A stretch of DNA of 64,000 bases, taken from NCBI GenBank assembly GCA_019510125.1, contig JAEKKX010000011.1, positions 81,592 to 145,591 of the forward strand, written 5' to 3'. A program made the position numbers and the translations under genes. The stretch comes from Lysobacterales bacterium (GTDB lineage Bacteria > Pseudomonadota > Gammaproteobacteria > Xanthomonadales > Xanthomonadaceae). This document shows positions 40,309-49,175 of this stretch, piece by piece. The notes under the pieces were generated by a model. That model had not been told where the DNA came from. It was given only the letters and a program-made list of their open reading frames with translations, and did no database searches. How positions within the stretch are numbered: position 1 is the stretch's first letter; each line of letters starts with the position of its first letter.

Positions 40309-40977
40309 ATGCCGTCCCCCGCCCGTCGATTCCCGATCGTCACGCTGCTCGTCCTCGCGCTCGGCGCGGCCGTCCCCGGCTGGACGCCGCCGGTGCGGGC
40401 CCAGCAGTCCGCCCTCAACCGCTGCGAGTCCCCGGCCGGCGGCACCATCTACACCGACCGCCCCTGCGACAGCCTCGGCGCGATCCCGCGGGTGGTCCGC
40501 GGCGTGCCGTCGCCCGCCGGGTCGGGCCCCTACCGGAGCGGCTGCGCCCGCACCCTGCCGGCGCTGAGCGCGGCCATCACCGCGGCGATCGACGCCCACG
40601 ACGTCAACGGCTTGGCCTCGGTCTACCACTGGGTCGGCCAGAACGCGCAGAGCGGCGACCGCATCCTGCAGCAGCTCCAGGCCATCGCCGACCGGCCACT
40701 GGTCGACATCGTCGTGCTGCGCGCCGCGCCGCGCCCGGCCGAGGTCGAACCCGCCCCCGCGATCGACGCCGGGGACGCACCGCCGCCACCATCGGGGCCG
40801 ACGCCGACGCACGCCGCGCCGCCGGCCGCGGCCACCGACGACACGCCGCCGCCCACGCCGCGCCGCGCGCCGGCGGTGGGGCTGCGCCTGGAGCAGACGC
40901 TGAAGAACGGCAGCACGCCGTCGCGCACCGTGTTCGGTCTGCGCCGGCATCTCGACTGCTGGTGGGTCGTGCTCTGA
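40309..40977 (+). CDS. DUF4124-like secreted protein
   Basis: The 222-residue protein has a signal peptide (RFPIVTLLVLALGAAVPGWTPPVRAQ) and then LNRCESPAGGTIYTDRPCDSLGAIPR, the DUF4124-like two-cysteine opening. A middle helix-rich stretch with CARTLPALSAAITAAIDAHDVNGLASVYHWVGQ follows, then a Pro/Ala-rich linker and a C-terminal HLDCWWVVL block. No enzyme motif is seen. It is probably periplasmic or outer-membrane associated. It ends the small cluster starting at 39205. Confidence 0.65.
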   Translation: MPSPARRFPIVTLLVLALGAAVPGWTPPVRAQQSALNRCESPAGGTIYTDRPCDSLGAIPRVVRGVPSPAGSGPYRSGCARTLPALSAAITAAIDAHDVNGLASVYHWVGQNAQSGDRILQQLQAIADRPLVDIVVLRAAPRPAEVEPAPAIDAGDAPPPPSGPTPTHAAPPAAATDDTPPPTPRRAPAVGLRLEQTLKNGSTPSRTVFGLRRHLDCWWVVL

Positions 40978-41188
40978 ACCGCGGCCGCCGGCCCCGTCCG
41001 GCGATTCCGAGACGCACTTTGCGACATACGCCGGCGCATGTCGCGATGCAGCTTGCGCACCTCCGCGGCGCGTGCGCACGATGCCCGGACAGGGCGTCCG
41101 GGTCGTTCCCGAACATCCCATGGTCCCGACATCGCCACCCGGCCCGGACGCCGCGGTGCGCGGGACCGATACCAAGGAGAGGTCAATC

Positions 41189-42460
41189 ATGAAGCGTTCC
41201 ACGCTCGCCATCGCGCTGTCCGCGCTCGCCGTCGTCGCCACGCCGGCCTTCGCCGCACAGACCGCCGCACCGTCCCTGTTCTCCTCGCCCAAGGCCCAGC
41301 AGGCCGGCCTCGTCGCCGACCCGAGCTATCGCGCGCTCGTCGCCGACCGCGCCACCGTCTCGGTGCAACTGCTGCAGGCCGACGCCTCGCTGATCGAGGC
41401 CAAGCGCGACGCCCTGTCGCTGGGCGACGCCGGCATCGCCTACCAGCGCTACAGCTACCGCAACGAAGACGGCACCCAGGTCTGGTACGGCACGCTCGGC
41501 CGCAGCTTCGCCGGACTGGACGGCATCCTCGCCAAGACCGGCGAGATCGCCGACGATCCGAGGAACTCGGTGATGATCGTCCGCAACGGCGACAAGCTCA
41601 CCGGCACCATCCGCAAGAACGGCGAGCTGTACGCGCTGCGTCCGCTGAGTTCCGGCGGCCACGCGCTGGTCCGCATCGACGAAAGGAAGATGCCGCCCGA
41701 CCATCCTGCGGCCGACTACGCCAAGATCTACCGCCAGTCGCTGCACAACGGGCGGCTGCTGCGCAGGCAGGCGCCGGACACCGCCCCGTCGGCCGCCAAG
41801 GCCAACGCCATCATCCGCGTGCTGGTCGCCTACACCCCGTCCGCGGCCAGCGCCAGCGGCGACATCGTCGGCCTCGTCGACCTCGCCGTGGCCGAGACCA
41901 ACCAGGGCTACGTCAACAGCGGCGTGGCCATCACGATGCAGCTCGCGGCGCGCGTGGCGGTGAGCTACACCGAGTCGGGCAGCTTCAGCACCGACCTGTC
42001 GCGGTTCCGCGGCACCGCCGACGGCTACATGGACTCGATCCACACCACCCGCAACAGCAGCGCCGCGGACGTGGGCGTGCTGCTGATCAACAACAGCTCG
42101 TCGTGCGGCCTGGCCTCCGCCATCGGCTCGACCGCGAGCACCGCGTTCGCCGCCGCGCACTGGAGCTGCGCCACCGGCTACTACTCGTTCGGCCACGAGA
42201 TCGGCCACCTGCAGTCCGCGCGCCACGATCCCGCCACCGACCCGACCACCACGCCGTACGCCTACGGCCACGGCTACCGGTCGCCGACCAGCGCCTGGCG
42301 CACGATCATGGCCTACGACTGCCCCAGCGGCTGCACGCGCATCAACTACTGGTCCAACCCCGCCAAGACCTACGGCGGCCAGGCCATGGGCACCACGTCG
42401 GTCAGCCACAACCAGCGGGTGCTGAACAACACCGCGGCGACGGTGGCGGCCTTCCGCTGA
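41189..42460 (+). CDS. secreted M12B/reprolysin-like zinc metalloprotease
   Basis: The 423-residue protein has a signal peptide (MKRSTLAIALSALAVVATPAFA) and a propeptide of about 180 residues. The metzincin domain then begins (IIRVLVAYTPSAASASGD) with the zinc site SFGHEIGHLQSARHDPATDP (HExxHxxxxxHD) and a Met-turn (RTIMAYDCPSGC). A CPSGC disulfide lies near the end. It is probably an extracellular protease, complementing the M6-like enzyme at 25051. An aaggagag ribosome-binding site precedes the ATG; the longer upstream frame is out of context. Confidence 0.88.
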   Translation: MKRSTLAIALSALAVVATPAFAAQTAAPSLFSSPKAQQAGLVADPSYRALVADRATVSVQLLQADASLIEAKRDALSLGDAGIAYQRYSYRNEDGTQVWYGTLGRSFAGLDGILAKTGEIADDPRNSVMIVRNGDKLTGTIRKNGELYALRPLSSGGHALVRIDERKMPPDHPAADYAKIYRQSLHNGRLLRRQAPDTAPSAAKANAIIRVLVAYTPSAASASGDIVGLVDLAVAETNQGYVNSGVAITMQLAARVAVSYTESGSFSTDLSRFRGTADGYMDSIHTTRNSSAADVGVLLINNSSSCGLASAIGSTASTAFAAAHWSCATGYYSFGHEIGHLQSARHDPATDPTTTPYAYGHGYRSPTSAWRTIMAYDCPSGCTRINYWSNPAKTYGGQAMGTTSVSHNQRVLNNTAATVAAFR

Positions 42461-42487
42461 GCCGGCACGCTCGCGGACGCGGCACGG

Positions 42488-42510
42488 AACGGGGCCCTCG
42501 GGCCCCGTTT
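42488..42510 (+). terminator. terminator after the metalloprotease gene
   Basis: A perfect 9-bp stem (aacggggcc / ggccccgtt) with a ctcg loop, beginning 28 bases after the stop, is followed by ttcc. Confidence 0.8.
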
Positions 42511-42551
42511 CCGTTCCGCCGGCGCGGCGGCGTCCAGCGGCGGCCCCCTGC

Positions 42552-42557
42552 TAGAAT
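42552..42557 (+). promoter_or_regulatory. -10 box of ilvE
   Basis: TAGAAT occurs 30 bases before the ilvE ATG at 42587, just after the upstream terminator. The -35 region is G+C-rich and not recognisable. Confidence 0.45.
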
Positions 42558-42586
42558 CCCGGTCCTCCCGCGAACGGAACACGGTC

Positions 42587-43504
42587 ATGGCGCAGCAGTA
42601 CCCCGAGTGGATCTGGCACAACGGCGCGATCAAGCGCTGGGCCGAGGCCACGACCCACGTGATGGCCCACGTGGTGCATTACGGTTCGTCGGTGTTCGAG
42701 GGCATCCGCTGCTACGACACGCCCGACGGCCCGATCATCTTCCGCCTGACCGACCACAACCGTCGCCTGTTCGCCTCGGCGAAGATCTACGCGATGCAGC
42801 TCCCGTACGACCTGGACGCGATCAACGCCGCTTGCCGCGACGTGATCAAGGCCAACGGCAACACTACCGACTACCTGCGTCCCGTGGCCTATCGCGGCCT
42901 CGGCGGCTTCGGGCTGTCGGCGGACACGCCCATCGACGTCGCCGTCGCGACCTGGAAGATGGGCCAGTACCTCGGCGCCACCGTGCTGGAGGAAGGCATC
43001 GACGCCTGCGTGTCCAGTTGGCAGCGCTTCGCCCCGAACACCATCCCGGCCGGCGCCAAGGCCGGCGGCAATTACCTGTCCGGCCAGCTCGTCGCGCGCG
43101 AAGCGCGTCGCCTGGGCTTCGGAGAAGGCATCGCGCTCGCATCCACCGGCCTGCTCAGCGAAGGCGCCGGCGAGAACCTGTTCCTCGTGTTCGACGGCGC
43201 GCTGCACACCACCCCGGTCAGCGCCGCGCTGCTCAACGGCATCACCCGCAACACGATCATCACCCTCGCCCGCGACGCCGGCATCGAGGTGATCGAACGC
43301 GACCTGCCGCGCGAGTACCTCTACCTGTGCGACGAACTGTTCATGTGCGGCACCGCCGCCGAGATCACCCCGATCCGCTCGGTCGACGGCCGCCAGGTCG
43401 GCGCCGGCAAGCCCGGCCCGGTGACCCGGCGCCTGCAGGAGTTGTTCTTCGGCCTGTTCAACGGCAAGACGCCGGACAAGCGCGGGTGGCTGGAGCGGGT
43501 GTGA
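42587..43504 (+). CDS. ilvE: branched-chain amino acid aminotransferase
   Basis: IlvE is a PLP-dependent class IV transaminase for leucine, isoleucine and valine. The 305-residue protein begins MAQQYPEWIWHNGAIKRWAEATTHVMAHVVHYGSSVFEGIRCYD in register (the HVxHYGSSVFEGIR block), has GAKAGGNYLSGQLVAREARRLGF with the PLP lysine (AKAGGNY), EGAGENLF, and ITRNTIITLARD near the end. It is complete and single-gene, bounded by terminators on both sides. Confidence 0.95.
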   Translation: MAQQYPEWIWHNGAIKRWAEATTHVMAHVVHYGSSVFEGIRCYDTPDGPIIFRLTDHNRRLFASAKIYAMQLPYDLDAINAACRDVIKANGNTTDYLRPVAYRGLGGFGLSADTPIDVAVATWKMGQYLGATVLEEGIDACVSSWQRFAPNTIPAGAKAGGNYLSGQLVAREARRLGFGEGIALASTGLLSEGAGENLFLVFDGALHTTPVSAALLNGITRNTIITLARDAGIEVIERDLPREYLYLCDELFMCGTAAEITPIRSVDGRQVGAGKPGPVTRRLQELFFGLFNGKTPDKRGWLERV

Positions 43505-43571
43505 GCACAAAAAATGCTGAGTGATATGCTCGAACCGCTCCTGCATTGGGAGCCTTGGCCAAGGAATAACC

Positions 43572-43832
43572 ATGAAAAATTCAGGCAATATCCTACTTCT
43601 GCTTTTAGCAGCATCCAGTTTCAATGCCACGGCACAAGTCAAGCCGCCTTCACCGCCACCTCCGACTCCTGCGCCGTCACCAGCACCGGCACCATCGCCT
43701 GATCCCACTTGGCCATTTCCGACACCCGTCATCATCACTGAAGGGCAAACCCCTGATGATGACGGCACCAAGCCTTATATTCGTTATTGCACCCCTGAAG
43801 ACATTGACAATGGAGTTGATGGTTGCCAATAG
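43572..43832 (+). CDS. small secreted proline-rich protein
   Basis: The 86-residue protein has a signal peptide (MKNSGNILLLLLAASSFNATAQ) and then a Pro-rich repeat (VKPPSPPPPTPAPSPAPAPSPDP), a short acidic tail, and two cysteines in the final ten residues. An aaggaa ribosome-binding site precedes the ATG. Codon use is markedly less G+C-rich than the neighbouring ilvE. A strong terminator follows directly, so it is a stand-alone gene. No family is recognised. Confidence 0.65.
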   Translation: MKNSGNILLLLLAASSFNATAQVKPPSPPPPTPAPSPAPAPSPDPTWPFPTPVIITEGQTPDDDGTKPYIRYCTPEDIDNGVDGCQ

Positions 43833-43858
43833 GGCCTCCATGACACACTTCGTTTATC

Positions 43859-43888
43859 AGGCTGGACTGAAAAGTCCAGCCTTTATTT
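43859..43888 (+). terminator. strong terminator after the proline-rich gene
   Basis: A perfect 10-bp stem (aggctggact / agtccagcct) with a gaaa tetraloop is followed by ttatttt. It lies between two convergent genes and would also end antisense readthrough weakly. Confidence 0.9.
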
Positions 43889-43912
43889 TGGCGAGGACTT
43901 TTTCAATGCCTC

Positions 43913-45229
43913 TCAGCTCTCAAAGCGCAAAGACGCTACGACGCCTCTATCGGCACCTGGCACCACGCGCACGCGCCAGCCGTAGAGTGCGCACAGGCGG
44001 CGCACGATCGACAGGCCGATGCCGCCGCCCTGGGTGTGCTCGGCGTGGCTGCCGCGGTAGCCGCGCTCGAACAGGCGCGCGGCGTCCTCGGCGCTGAGGC
44101 CCGGACCGCTGTCGATCACGTCCACCGCGGATTCGCCAAGGCGCACCACGACCTCGCCCTGCTGCGTGTACTTCACGGCGTTGCCGACGAGGTTGCTCAG
44201 CGCCACCGTGACCGCCGCCTCCGGCGCGTCGACGACGAGCTGCCCCGGCGCGCCGTCGAGGCGCAGTTCCAGCGGCTTGCCACCGAGCTGGCCGCGGTGG
44301 GCGTCCAGCAGTTGCTCGGCGATGCGGCCGACGTCGGCCGCGCCGTGGCCGCGTTCGTTGCGCGACAACAGCAGCAGCGCGCCGATCAGGTCGGTGCACT
44401 GCTGTTCGGCGCGCTGGATGCGCTGCAGGCGCGCGCGCGCCTTCTGGTCGAGGTCCGATCGCGCCAGCATCAGCTCCGCGGCGCCGCGGATCACCGCCAG
44501 CGGCGTGCGCAGTTCGTGGCTGACGTCGGCGTTGAACTCGCGGTCGCGGCGGACCACGTCGGTGAGGCGTTCCGCGTAGTCGTCCAGCGCCCGCGCCAGT
44601 TCGCCGACCTCGTCCTCGGCGAAATGCGAGGCAAGCGCCTCCGGCTGCGCACTGCGGCCGGAACGGCGCAGGCGCTGCGCGAGCTCGGTCACGGGGCTCA
44701 TCACGCGGGAGGCGGCCCAGAGGCCGACGAGGAGCGAAATGACCGTGAATACGCCGACGCTGAGAATCAGCGCGCGAATCATGCGACTGCGGATCTCGTC
44801 GGCGCGCGTCAGATTCTGGGCGAGGAAAAACCAGTAGTCCTTGTCTTTTTTAACCACGAGGCGATACACAAAGGCTTCGCCGCCTTCCTCACCATTGATC
44901 TTGTAGACGCCCGTCGGAAGTTCAGCCCATTCCGGCGGCACGTTCGCCCGCTTGTCGGGGCCGTAGACGATCGCGCGAAAGTCGTTCAACGGCGCCCACT
45001 CGGCGTCGTGGTCCTTCATGAAGCGCGCCGCATATTCATCGACGTTGTGCTTCAGCGCCTGGCCGACCGTCTGTTCCTCGACCTTGTCCGACAGGTAGAC
45101 CGCCGCAAACGCGAACAGCGACGTCAGCCCGAACCCCAGTAGCAGGAACGACAGCACGATGCGGCTGCGCAGCCGCCTTCTGTAGGCCGGTCGCCTGCGC
45201 CTGCGGGGCGCGTCCTCAACTGCTGGCAT
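43913..45229 (-). CDS. sensor histidine kinase (ColS-like)
   Basis: The 438-residue inner-membrane sensor has membrane segments at residues about 25-47 and 152-173 flanking a 105-residue periplasmic domain with acidic EEGGE. Then come HAMP, the HisKA motif NADVSHELRTPLAVIRGAAELM (His238), and the ATPase blocks NLVGNAVKYT, DSGPGLS and GGGIGLSIV. It overlaps the response-regulator gene by 14 bases. The pair resembles ColRS of xanthomonads and pseudomonads (metal, polymyxin and envelope stress), but the signal is not proven. Confidence 0.88.
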   Translation of the reverse strand: MPAVEDAPRRRRRPAYRRRLRSRIVLSFLLLGFGLTSLFAFAAVYLSDKVEEQTVGQALKHNVDEYAARFMKDHDAEWAPLNDFRAIVYGPDKRANVPPEWAELPTGVYKINGEEGGEAFVYRLVVKKDKDYWFFLAQNLTRADEIRSRMIRALILSVGVFTVISLLVGLWAASRVMSPVTELAQRLRRSGRSAQPEALASHFAEDEVGELARALDDYAERLTDVVRRDREFNADVSHELRTPLAVIRGAAELMLARSDLDQKARARLQRIQRAEQQCTDLIGALLLLSRNERGHGAADVGRIAEQLLDAHRGQLGGKPLELRLDGAPGQLVVDAPEAAVTVALSNLVGNAVKYTQQGEVVVRLGESAVDVIDSGPGLSAEDAARLFERGYRGSHAEHTQGGGIGLSIVRRLCALYGWRVRVVPGADRGVVASLRFES

Positions 45230-45899
45230 CGGGCGCGGCGATGCGGTAGCCGATGCCGTGGCGGGTCTGGATCAACGGCACCTCGAACGGCTTGTCGACC
45301 ATCGCGCGCAGCCCGTGGATGTGGACGCGCAGGCTGTCGGAATCCGGCAGCTCCTCGCCCCAGACCCGGGTCTCCAGCTCCTGCCGGGTGACGACGGCGG
45401 GCGAAGCCTCCATCAGCGCCTGGAGGATCTTCAGCGCGGTCGGGTTGAGCTGCAGCAGCTTGCCCTGGCGCCGCACCTCGAGGGTGTCGAGGTTGTATTC
45501 CAGATCGCCCACGTCCAGCACCCGGCTCTGCACGCCCTTGCCGCGACGGGCCAGCGCGTTGAGCCGGACCTCGACCTCCTGCAGCGCGAACGGCTTGATC
45601 AGGTAGTCGTCCGCCCCCGAGTCGAAGCCGGCGATCTTGTTGTCCAGGCTGTCGCGGGCGGTGAGCATCAGCACCGGCGTCTGCTTGCGGGCGTCGCCGC
45701 GCAGCTTTCGGCAGACCTCCAGCCCGTCCATGCCCGGCAGGTTCAGGTCGAGCACGATCGCATCGAAGTCGTGGACCACCGCCAGGTGCAGCCCGGTGAT
45801 GCCGTCCGCGGCGAAATCGACGGTGTGGCCGCGATCCTCCAGGTAGTCGCCGAGGTTGGCGGCGATGTCCTGGTTGTCTTCGATCACGAGTATGCGCAT
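45216..45899 (-). CDS. OmpR-family response regulator (ColR-like)
   Basis: The 227-residue regulator has a receiver domain with acidic pair ED (residues 7-8), phospho-acceptor Asp51 in VLDLNLPGMDG, and the conserved lysine in YLIKPFAL. A winged-helix DNA-binding domain follows (LLQLNPTALKILQALMEASPAVVTRQELETRVWG ... DSLRVHIHGLRAMVDKP in register). The sequence from LEVRRQGKLLQLNPTALKILQAL to the end is very close to xanthomonad ColR as recalled. It leads the operon with its kinase. Confidence 0.9.
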   Translation of the reverse strand: MRILVIEDNQDIAANLGDYLEDRGHTVDFAADGITGLHLAVVHDFDAIVLDLNLPGMDGLEVCRKLRGDARKQTPVLMLTARDSLDNKIAGFDSGADDYLIKPFALQEVEVRLNALARRGKGVQSRVLDVGDLEYNLDTLEVRRQGKLLQLNPTALKILQALMEASPAVVTRQELETRVWGEELPDSDSLRVHIHGLRAMVDKPFEVPLIQTRHGIGYRIAAPDASS

Positions 45900-46241
45900 G
45901 GGGAGGGTCCTCGGAAGTCATCACTCGGACCGGACGATCCGCGTTCGGTTCCCCGCGGGCGTCCGGCGCGACGCGATGGACATTCTGTCATACGCCTTCC
46001 GCCGCACCGCGGCGACGGGAGGGCGTTCGCCGCATGCGCCGGCGAGCGTGCATGCGACCAAAAAAGGGCCCGGACGACATGCGCCATCCGGGCCGAAGCA
46101 TTGGGTGTCACCCCGATTGGCCGGTCCTGCATTGCGCCCTGACGAGGATGGGAATGACAGGATTCGGCCGGGACACGCTACGCCGGGATCGATTAAAGAG
46201 CCGTTAAAACGGCATGACAGCGGGCCACTGCCGGGGGAGGG
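45900..46241. other. spacer with promoter of the regulator and terminator of rimK
   Basis: This 340-base region holds no supported gene. Near the left end the response-regulator promoter is expected (minus strand), but no clear boxes are seen. The rimK terminator lies at 46060-46094. Open frames here are out of phase with any family. Confidence 0.5.
46060..46094 (-). terminator. rimK-side rho-independent terminator
   Basis: On the minus strand an 8-bp stem (ggcccgga / tccgggcc) with a 12-base loop is followed by cttttttggt, a clear U-tract. It lies about 150 bases beyond the rimK stop. Confidence 0.8.
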
Positions 46242-47147
46242 TCATTGCTTCCTTTTCGACGACTTTGTCTTCTTTTGGATGCTTTTCTCGATCAATTCGA
46301 CGATCTTGCCGGCCACATCCACACCCGTCGCGCCCTCGATGCCCTCCAGGCCCGGCGAGGCGTTGACCTCCAGGACGAGCGGCCCGCGGCGCGCCCGGAT
46401 CATGTCCACCCCGGCCACGCCCAGGCCCAGCGCCCGCGCCGCGCGCACCGCGACCGCGCATTCGTCGGGGTCGGCGACCACCGCCTCGGCGCTGCCGCCA
46501 CGGTGCAGGTTGGAACGGAAATCGCCCGGCGGGGCCTGCCGGCGCATCGCCGCCACCACGGCGTCCCCGACCACGAAACAGCGCAAGTCCGCGCCCTCGG
46601 CCTCGGCGATGAACTCCTGCACCAGGAAGTTGGCGTAGAGCCCGCGCAGGGCCTCGACCACGCTGCGCGACGCCGACGGCTTTTCGGTCAGGATCACGCC
46701 CGCGCCCTGGGTGCCCTCGTTGAGCTTGATCACGTGCGGCGGCGCACCGAGCATCGACAGCAGGTCGGCGGTGTCGTCCGGGTTGTCGCCGAACACCGTC
46801 ACCGGCATGCCGATCCCCTCGGCCGCCAGCCGCTGGTGCGCCTGCAGCTTGTCCCGCGCCCGGGCGATGGCCTCGGCGCCGTTCGGGGTGACGCTGCCCA
46901 TCAGCTCGAACTGGCGCAGCACCGCACAGCCGTAGCGGGTGACCGAGGCGCCGATCCGCGGCAGCACCGCCTCGTAGCCGGAGATCGACCGGCCCTTGTA
47001 GTGCATGTCGAACCCGTCCGAGGAGATGCGCATGTAGCAGCGCAGCGGATCGAGCACCCGCGCACTGTGCCCGCGCACCCGCGCGGCCTCGACCAGCCGC
47101 CGGGTCGAATACAACTTGCTGTTGCGGGAGAGGATGGCGAGCTTCAT
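46242..47147 (-). CDS. rimK: alpha-L-glutamate ligase / ribosomal protein bS6 modification enzyme RimK
   Basis: RimK adds glutamate residues to the C-terminus of ribosomal protein bS6 and can make poly-alpha-glutamate. The 301-residue ATP-grasp protein begins [27 protein letters not shown] and has the DCYMRISS-like [48 protein letters not shown], and the metal-binding [26 protein letters not shown]. The C-terminus ends in a Lys-rich tail. The start at 47147 is chosen because upstream codons are not family-like. Confidence 0.93.
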   Translation of the reverse strand: MKLAILSRNSKLYSTRRLVEAARVRGHSARVLDPLRCYMRISSDGFDMHYKGRSISGYEAVLPRIGASVTRYGCAVLRQFELMGSVTPNGAEAIARARDKLQAHQRLAAEGIGMPVTVFGDNPDDTADLLSMLGAPPHVIKLNEGTQGAGVILTEKPSASRSVVEALRGLYANFLVQEFIAEAEGADLRCFVVGDAVVAAMRRQAPPGDFRSNLHRGGSAEAVVADPDECAVAVRAARALGLGVAGVDMIRARRGPLVLEVNASPGLEGIEGATGVDVAGKIVELIEKSIQKKTKSSKRKQ

Positions 47148-47232
47148 GCGGACACTCCGACGCGGCGGGCGGCGCCAGCCTGGCGCGGAATGATGACAGC
47201 TCGCATCGGATCCGGCGGACCCGGCAACGAAA

Positions 47233-47258
47233 ACGGCGACCTCCACGGAGGCCGCCGT
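47233..47258 (-). terminator. hairpin terminator next to a tRNA-end-like repeat
   Basis: A 12-bp stem with one mismatch (acggcgacctcc / ggaggccgccgt) and a 2-base loop is followed on the minus strand by TTTTCG. On that strand it comes right after the tRNA-end-like repeat at 47265-47287, the same arrangement as for the intact tRNA-Gly further right. Confidence 0.6.
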
Positions 47259-47264
47259 GCGGGA

Positions 47265-47287
47265 TGGGAGCGGAGGACGGGAATCGA
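47265..47287 (-). repeat. imperfect copy of the tRNA-Gly 3' end (candidate att site)
   Basis: Read on the minus strand, TCGATTCCC-N-TC-N2-CCGCTCC and a final CA match about 19 of 22 bases of the 3' end of tRNA-Gly(CCC) (50287-50308), including CCGCTCC. It is followed by its own terminator. This is what remains at the far end when an element integrates in a tRNA 3' end. The alternative is chance similarity. Confidence 0.4.
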
Positions 47288-47424
47288 TTCCCCAGCCGGC
47301 AAACCCATTCCTCTCAACGACTTGCTTATCGCAACGGGCGCTGAAATGGTCCTCGAAGTGGTGCCCAGGGATGCCGCTGCGCCGCGGAGACAGGGTGTCT
47401 GCATCAATGACAGCGGCCATGTGA

Positions 47425-49175
47425 TCAGACCAGGCGCGGCCCCTTCGGGATCGGCCCGTCCGGCCCATCCATGCCTCGCGTCGGCGCCTGTGGCTGGAGG
47501 CTTTGTTCGAGTGCCTGCCGTTGATTGATCGCGGCCACATTCTCGCTGCTTTGCGACAGGTTCTGCCCAGCCAACCGACCGACATCGCCGACAGCGGTTT
47601 TCGCCCACGGGGCCGACAGGTCCGCTGTGTCGGTCATCCCGACCTTCGTGCCATCGGGCGTGAACTTCGCCGCCCCGATCGTCTCCAGGCCGCGCTCGCG
47701 GGCCTTCTCGACCAGACCGCCCGCCAGTTGCCGACTGATCTCGTCGGGCTCGCGACCCAACTGTTTGTCGCGCTCGTTCACCGCGCCCAGCAAGGTCGCG
47801 AACATCGAGTGGTTCTGGTGTGCGGGATTGTCGAGGAGGAGTGCTCCATGCCGCTGGGGTGGGCCTTGCCGTTCAGGCGGTTGGTCGGGGCCGTCGCGCT
47901 CGGGCGCACCGGGACGCCCACCGGGTCCTCGCATGCCGGGAGCCGCGGGATGCGGCTGCGGCGCACCCTGCTGCTGCGGATCAGGACGCAACGCGGGTTC
48001 GCGGGATCGATGTGGAGCAAAGGAGCCGCCACGCCGTTGCGGGTGATGTTCAGATCGACCACCCCGTTGCCTCGGTCGGTGCGGGTGATCTGGCTGCGTT
48101 CGATCTCGCTCCACTGCCCGGCGATGTAGGCCATGCCATGGCCATCACGGTTCCAATGCACGAAATCATTGCCCGATACGTAAAAGCCTGCCTGAGGCCT
48201 TCCGTTGGGCGGCTGCGGATGACCTTCGGACATCGTTCCACCACGGTCCAGCGCATGAATGAAGCGCTGCGATGCTTCCGGGCTCAGGAACAACGAGCGG
48301 ACGGTGTCGTATTGGAATCCGAGATCGGGATTGGCTGGATTGGGCTGGTGCGCGACGACAGGCCCGACGAGAGGATTGGCGATCACGTTCGTCCACGCCT
48401 GCGACAGCGGGTTATCCGGGGACGCGTTACGCAGCGCATTGAAGACAGCAACACCACGCAACGTGTTGTCGGCTCCACTCTGGATGTAATCCGGGTCGCC
48501 ATTCCTCTGATTGGGAAGCAGAGCATCGATCGCCGTCTTGACGTCATCGGGCGAGGTCAGCGTTCCGGCTTCGACACGACGCATGATCCCGGGCCATTGA
48601 CCGTCTCCGGCCTGGTTCTGCAGCTTCATGAACATTCCCGCCAGCTTCGCCTGATCCTCTTCGGACGCGTTGCGGTATGCGTCCGTGCGCCTCAGCCTTT
48701 CCAGTGCGGAGTCTCCGTTGCCGCGAATCGCATCTTCTGCCGTCACCCCATTGACATGCTGGGTATCCAGGCCATGCACGAACGCCCTGCCCTGATCGGA
48801 GGCGAAGAAGCGATTGATGTTCGAACGATCGATATCGTGTGCGCCAACCGCTCTCATCTGACGCCCGGTGCGCTGCAGCGCTTCGAGCGTAGTATCGTAA
48901 TTGGCCTGCGTGAGCTCCACGGCAGCGCGATCGGGCTGTGTCGCCGCCCAACGCTGGTAACTGTCGAGCATTTGGCGAGCGACATCCGGGTGCTGCCCCA
49001 GGTCGATTTGCAGCGTGCCGAACGAGTAACCGCTGTTGCCCACCGGGTCCATGACGCCGTCGCGGACGTTGCCTGCGAAACTCAGCCGGTAGGACACGTC
49101 CCGCCCTGCGTTGCTGCCTTCGGACGTCACGCCGACCGCGAAATAGGCCACTGCCCTCAGTTCATCTGGCGTCAT
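47425..49175 (-). pseudogene. frameshifted XVIPCD-type T4SS effector (putative cell-wall-degrading)
   Basis: The 5' part (from MTPDELRAVAYFAVGV at 49175, ATG preceded by ggaagag) encodes a helical, likely lysozyme-like N-terminal domain (VGNSGYSFGTLQIDLGQHPDVARQMLDSY near residues 46-74). After LHIDPANP (near 47995) the frame breaks. Shifting one base restores ALRPDPQQQGAPQPHPAAPG and a C-terminal domain: LLDNPAHQNHSMFATLLGAVN ... ISRQLAGGLVEKARERGLETIGAAKFTPDG ... [16 protein letters not shown]. The latter has the pattern of XVIPCD, the T4SS secretion signal of xanthomonads. One missing base (or a sequencing indel) separates the halves. It is coupled (ATGA) to its immunity gene upstream. Confidence 0.75.

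Noticed and set aside
47145..47424. A gene between rimK and the effector frame
   Set aside because: Only short out-of-phase frames are present; the stretch is better explained by a terminator and a tRNA-end-like repeat.
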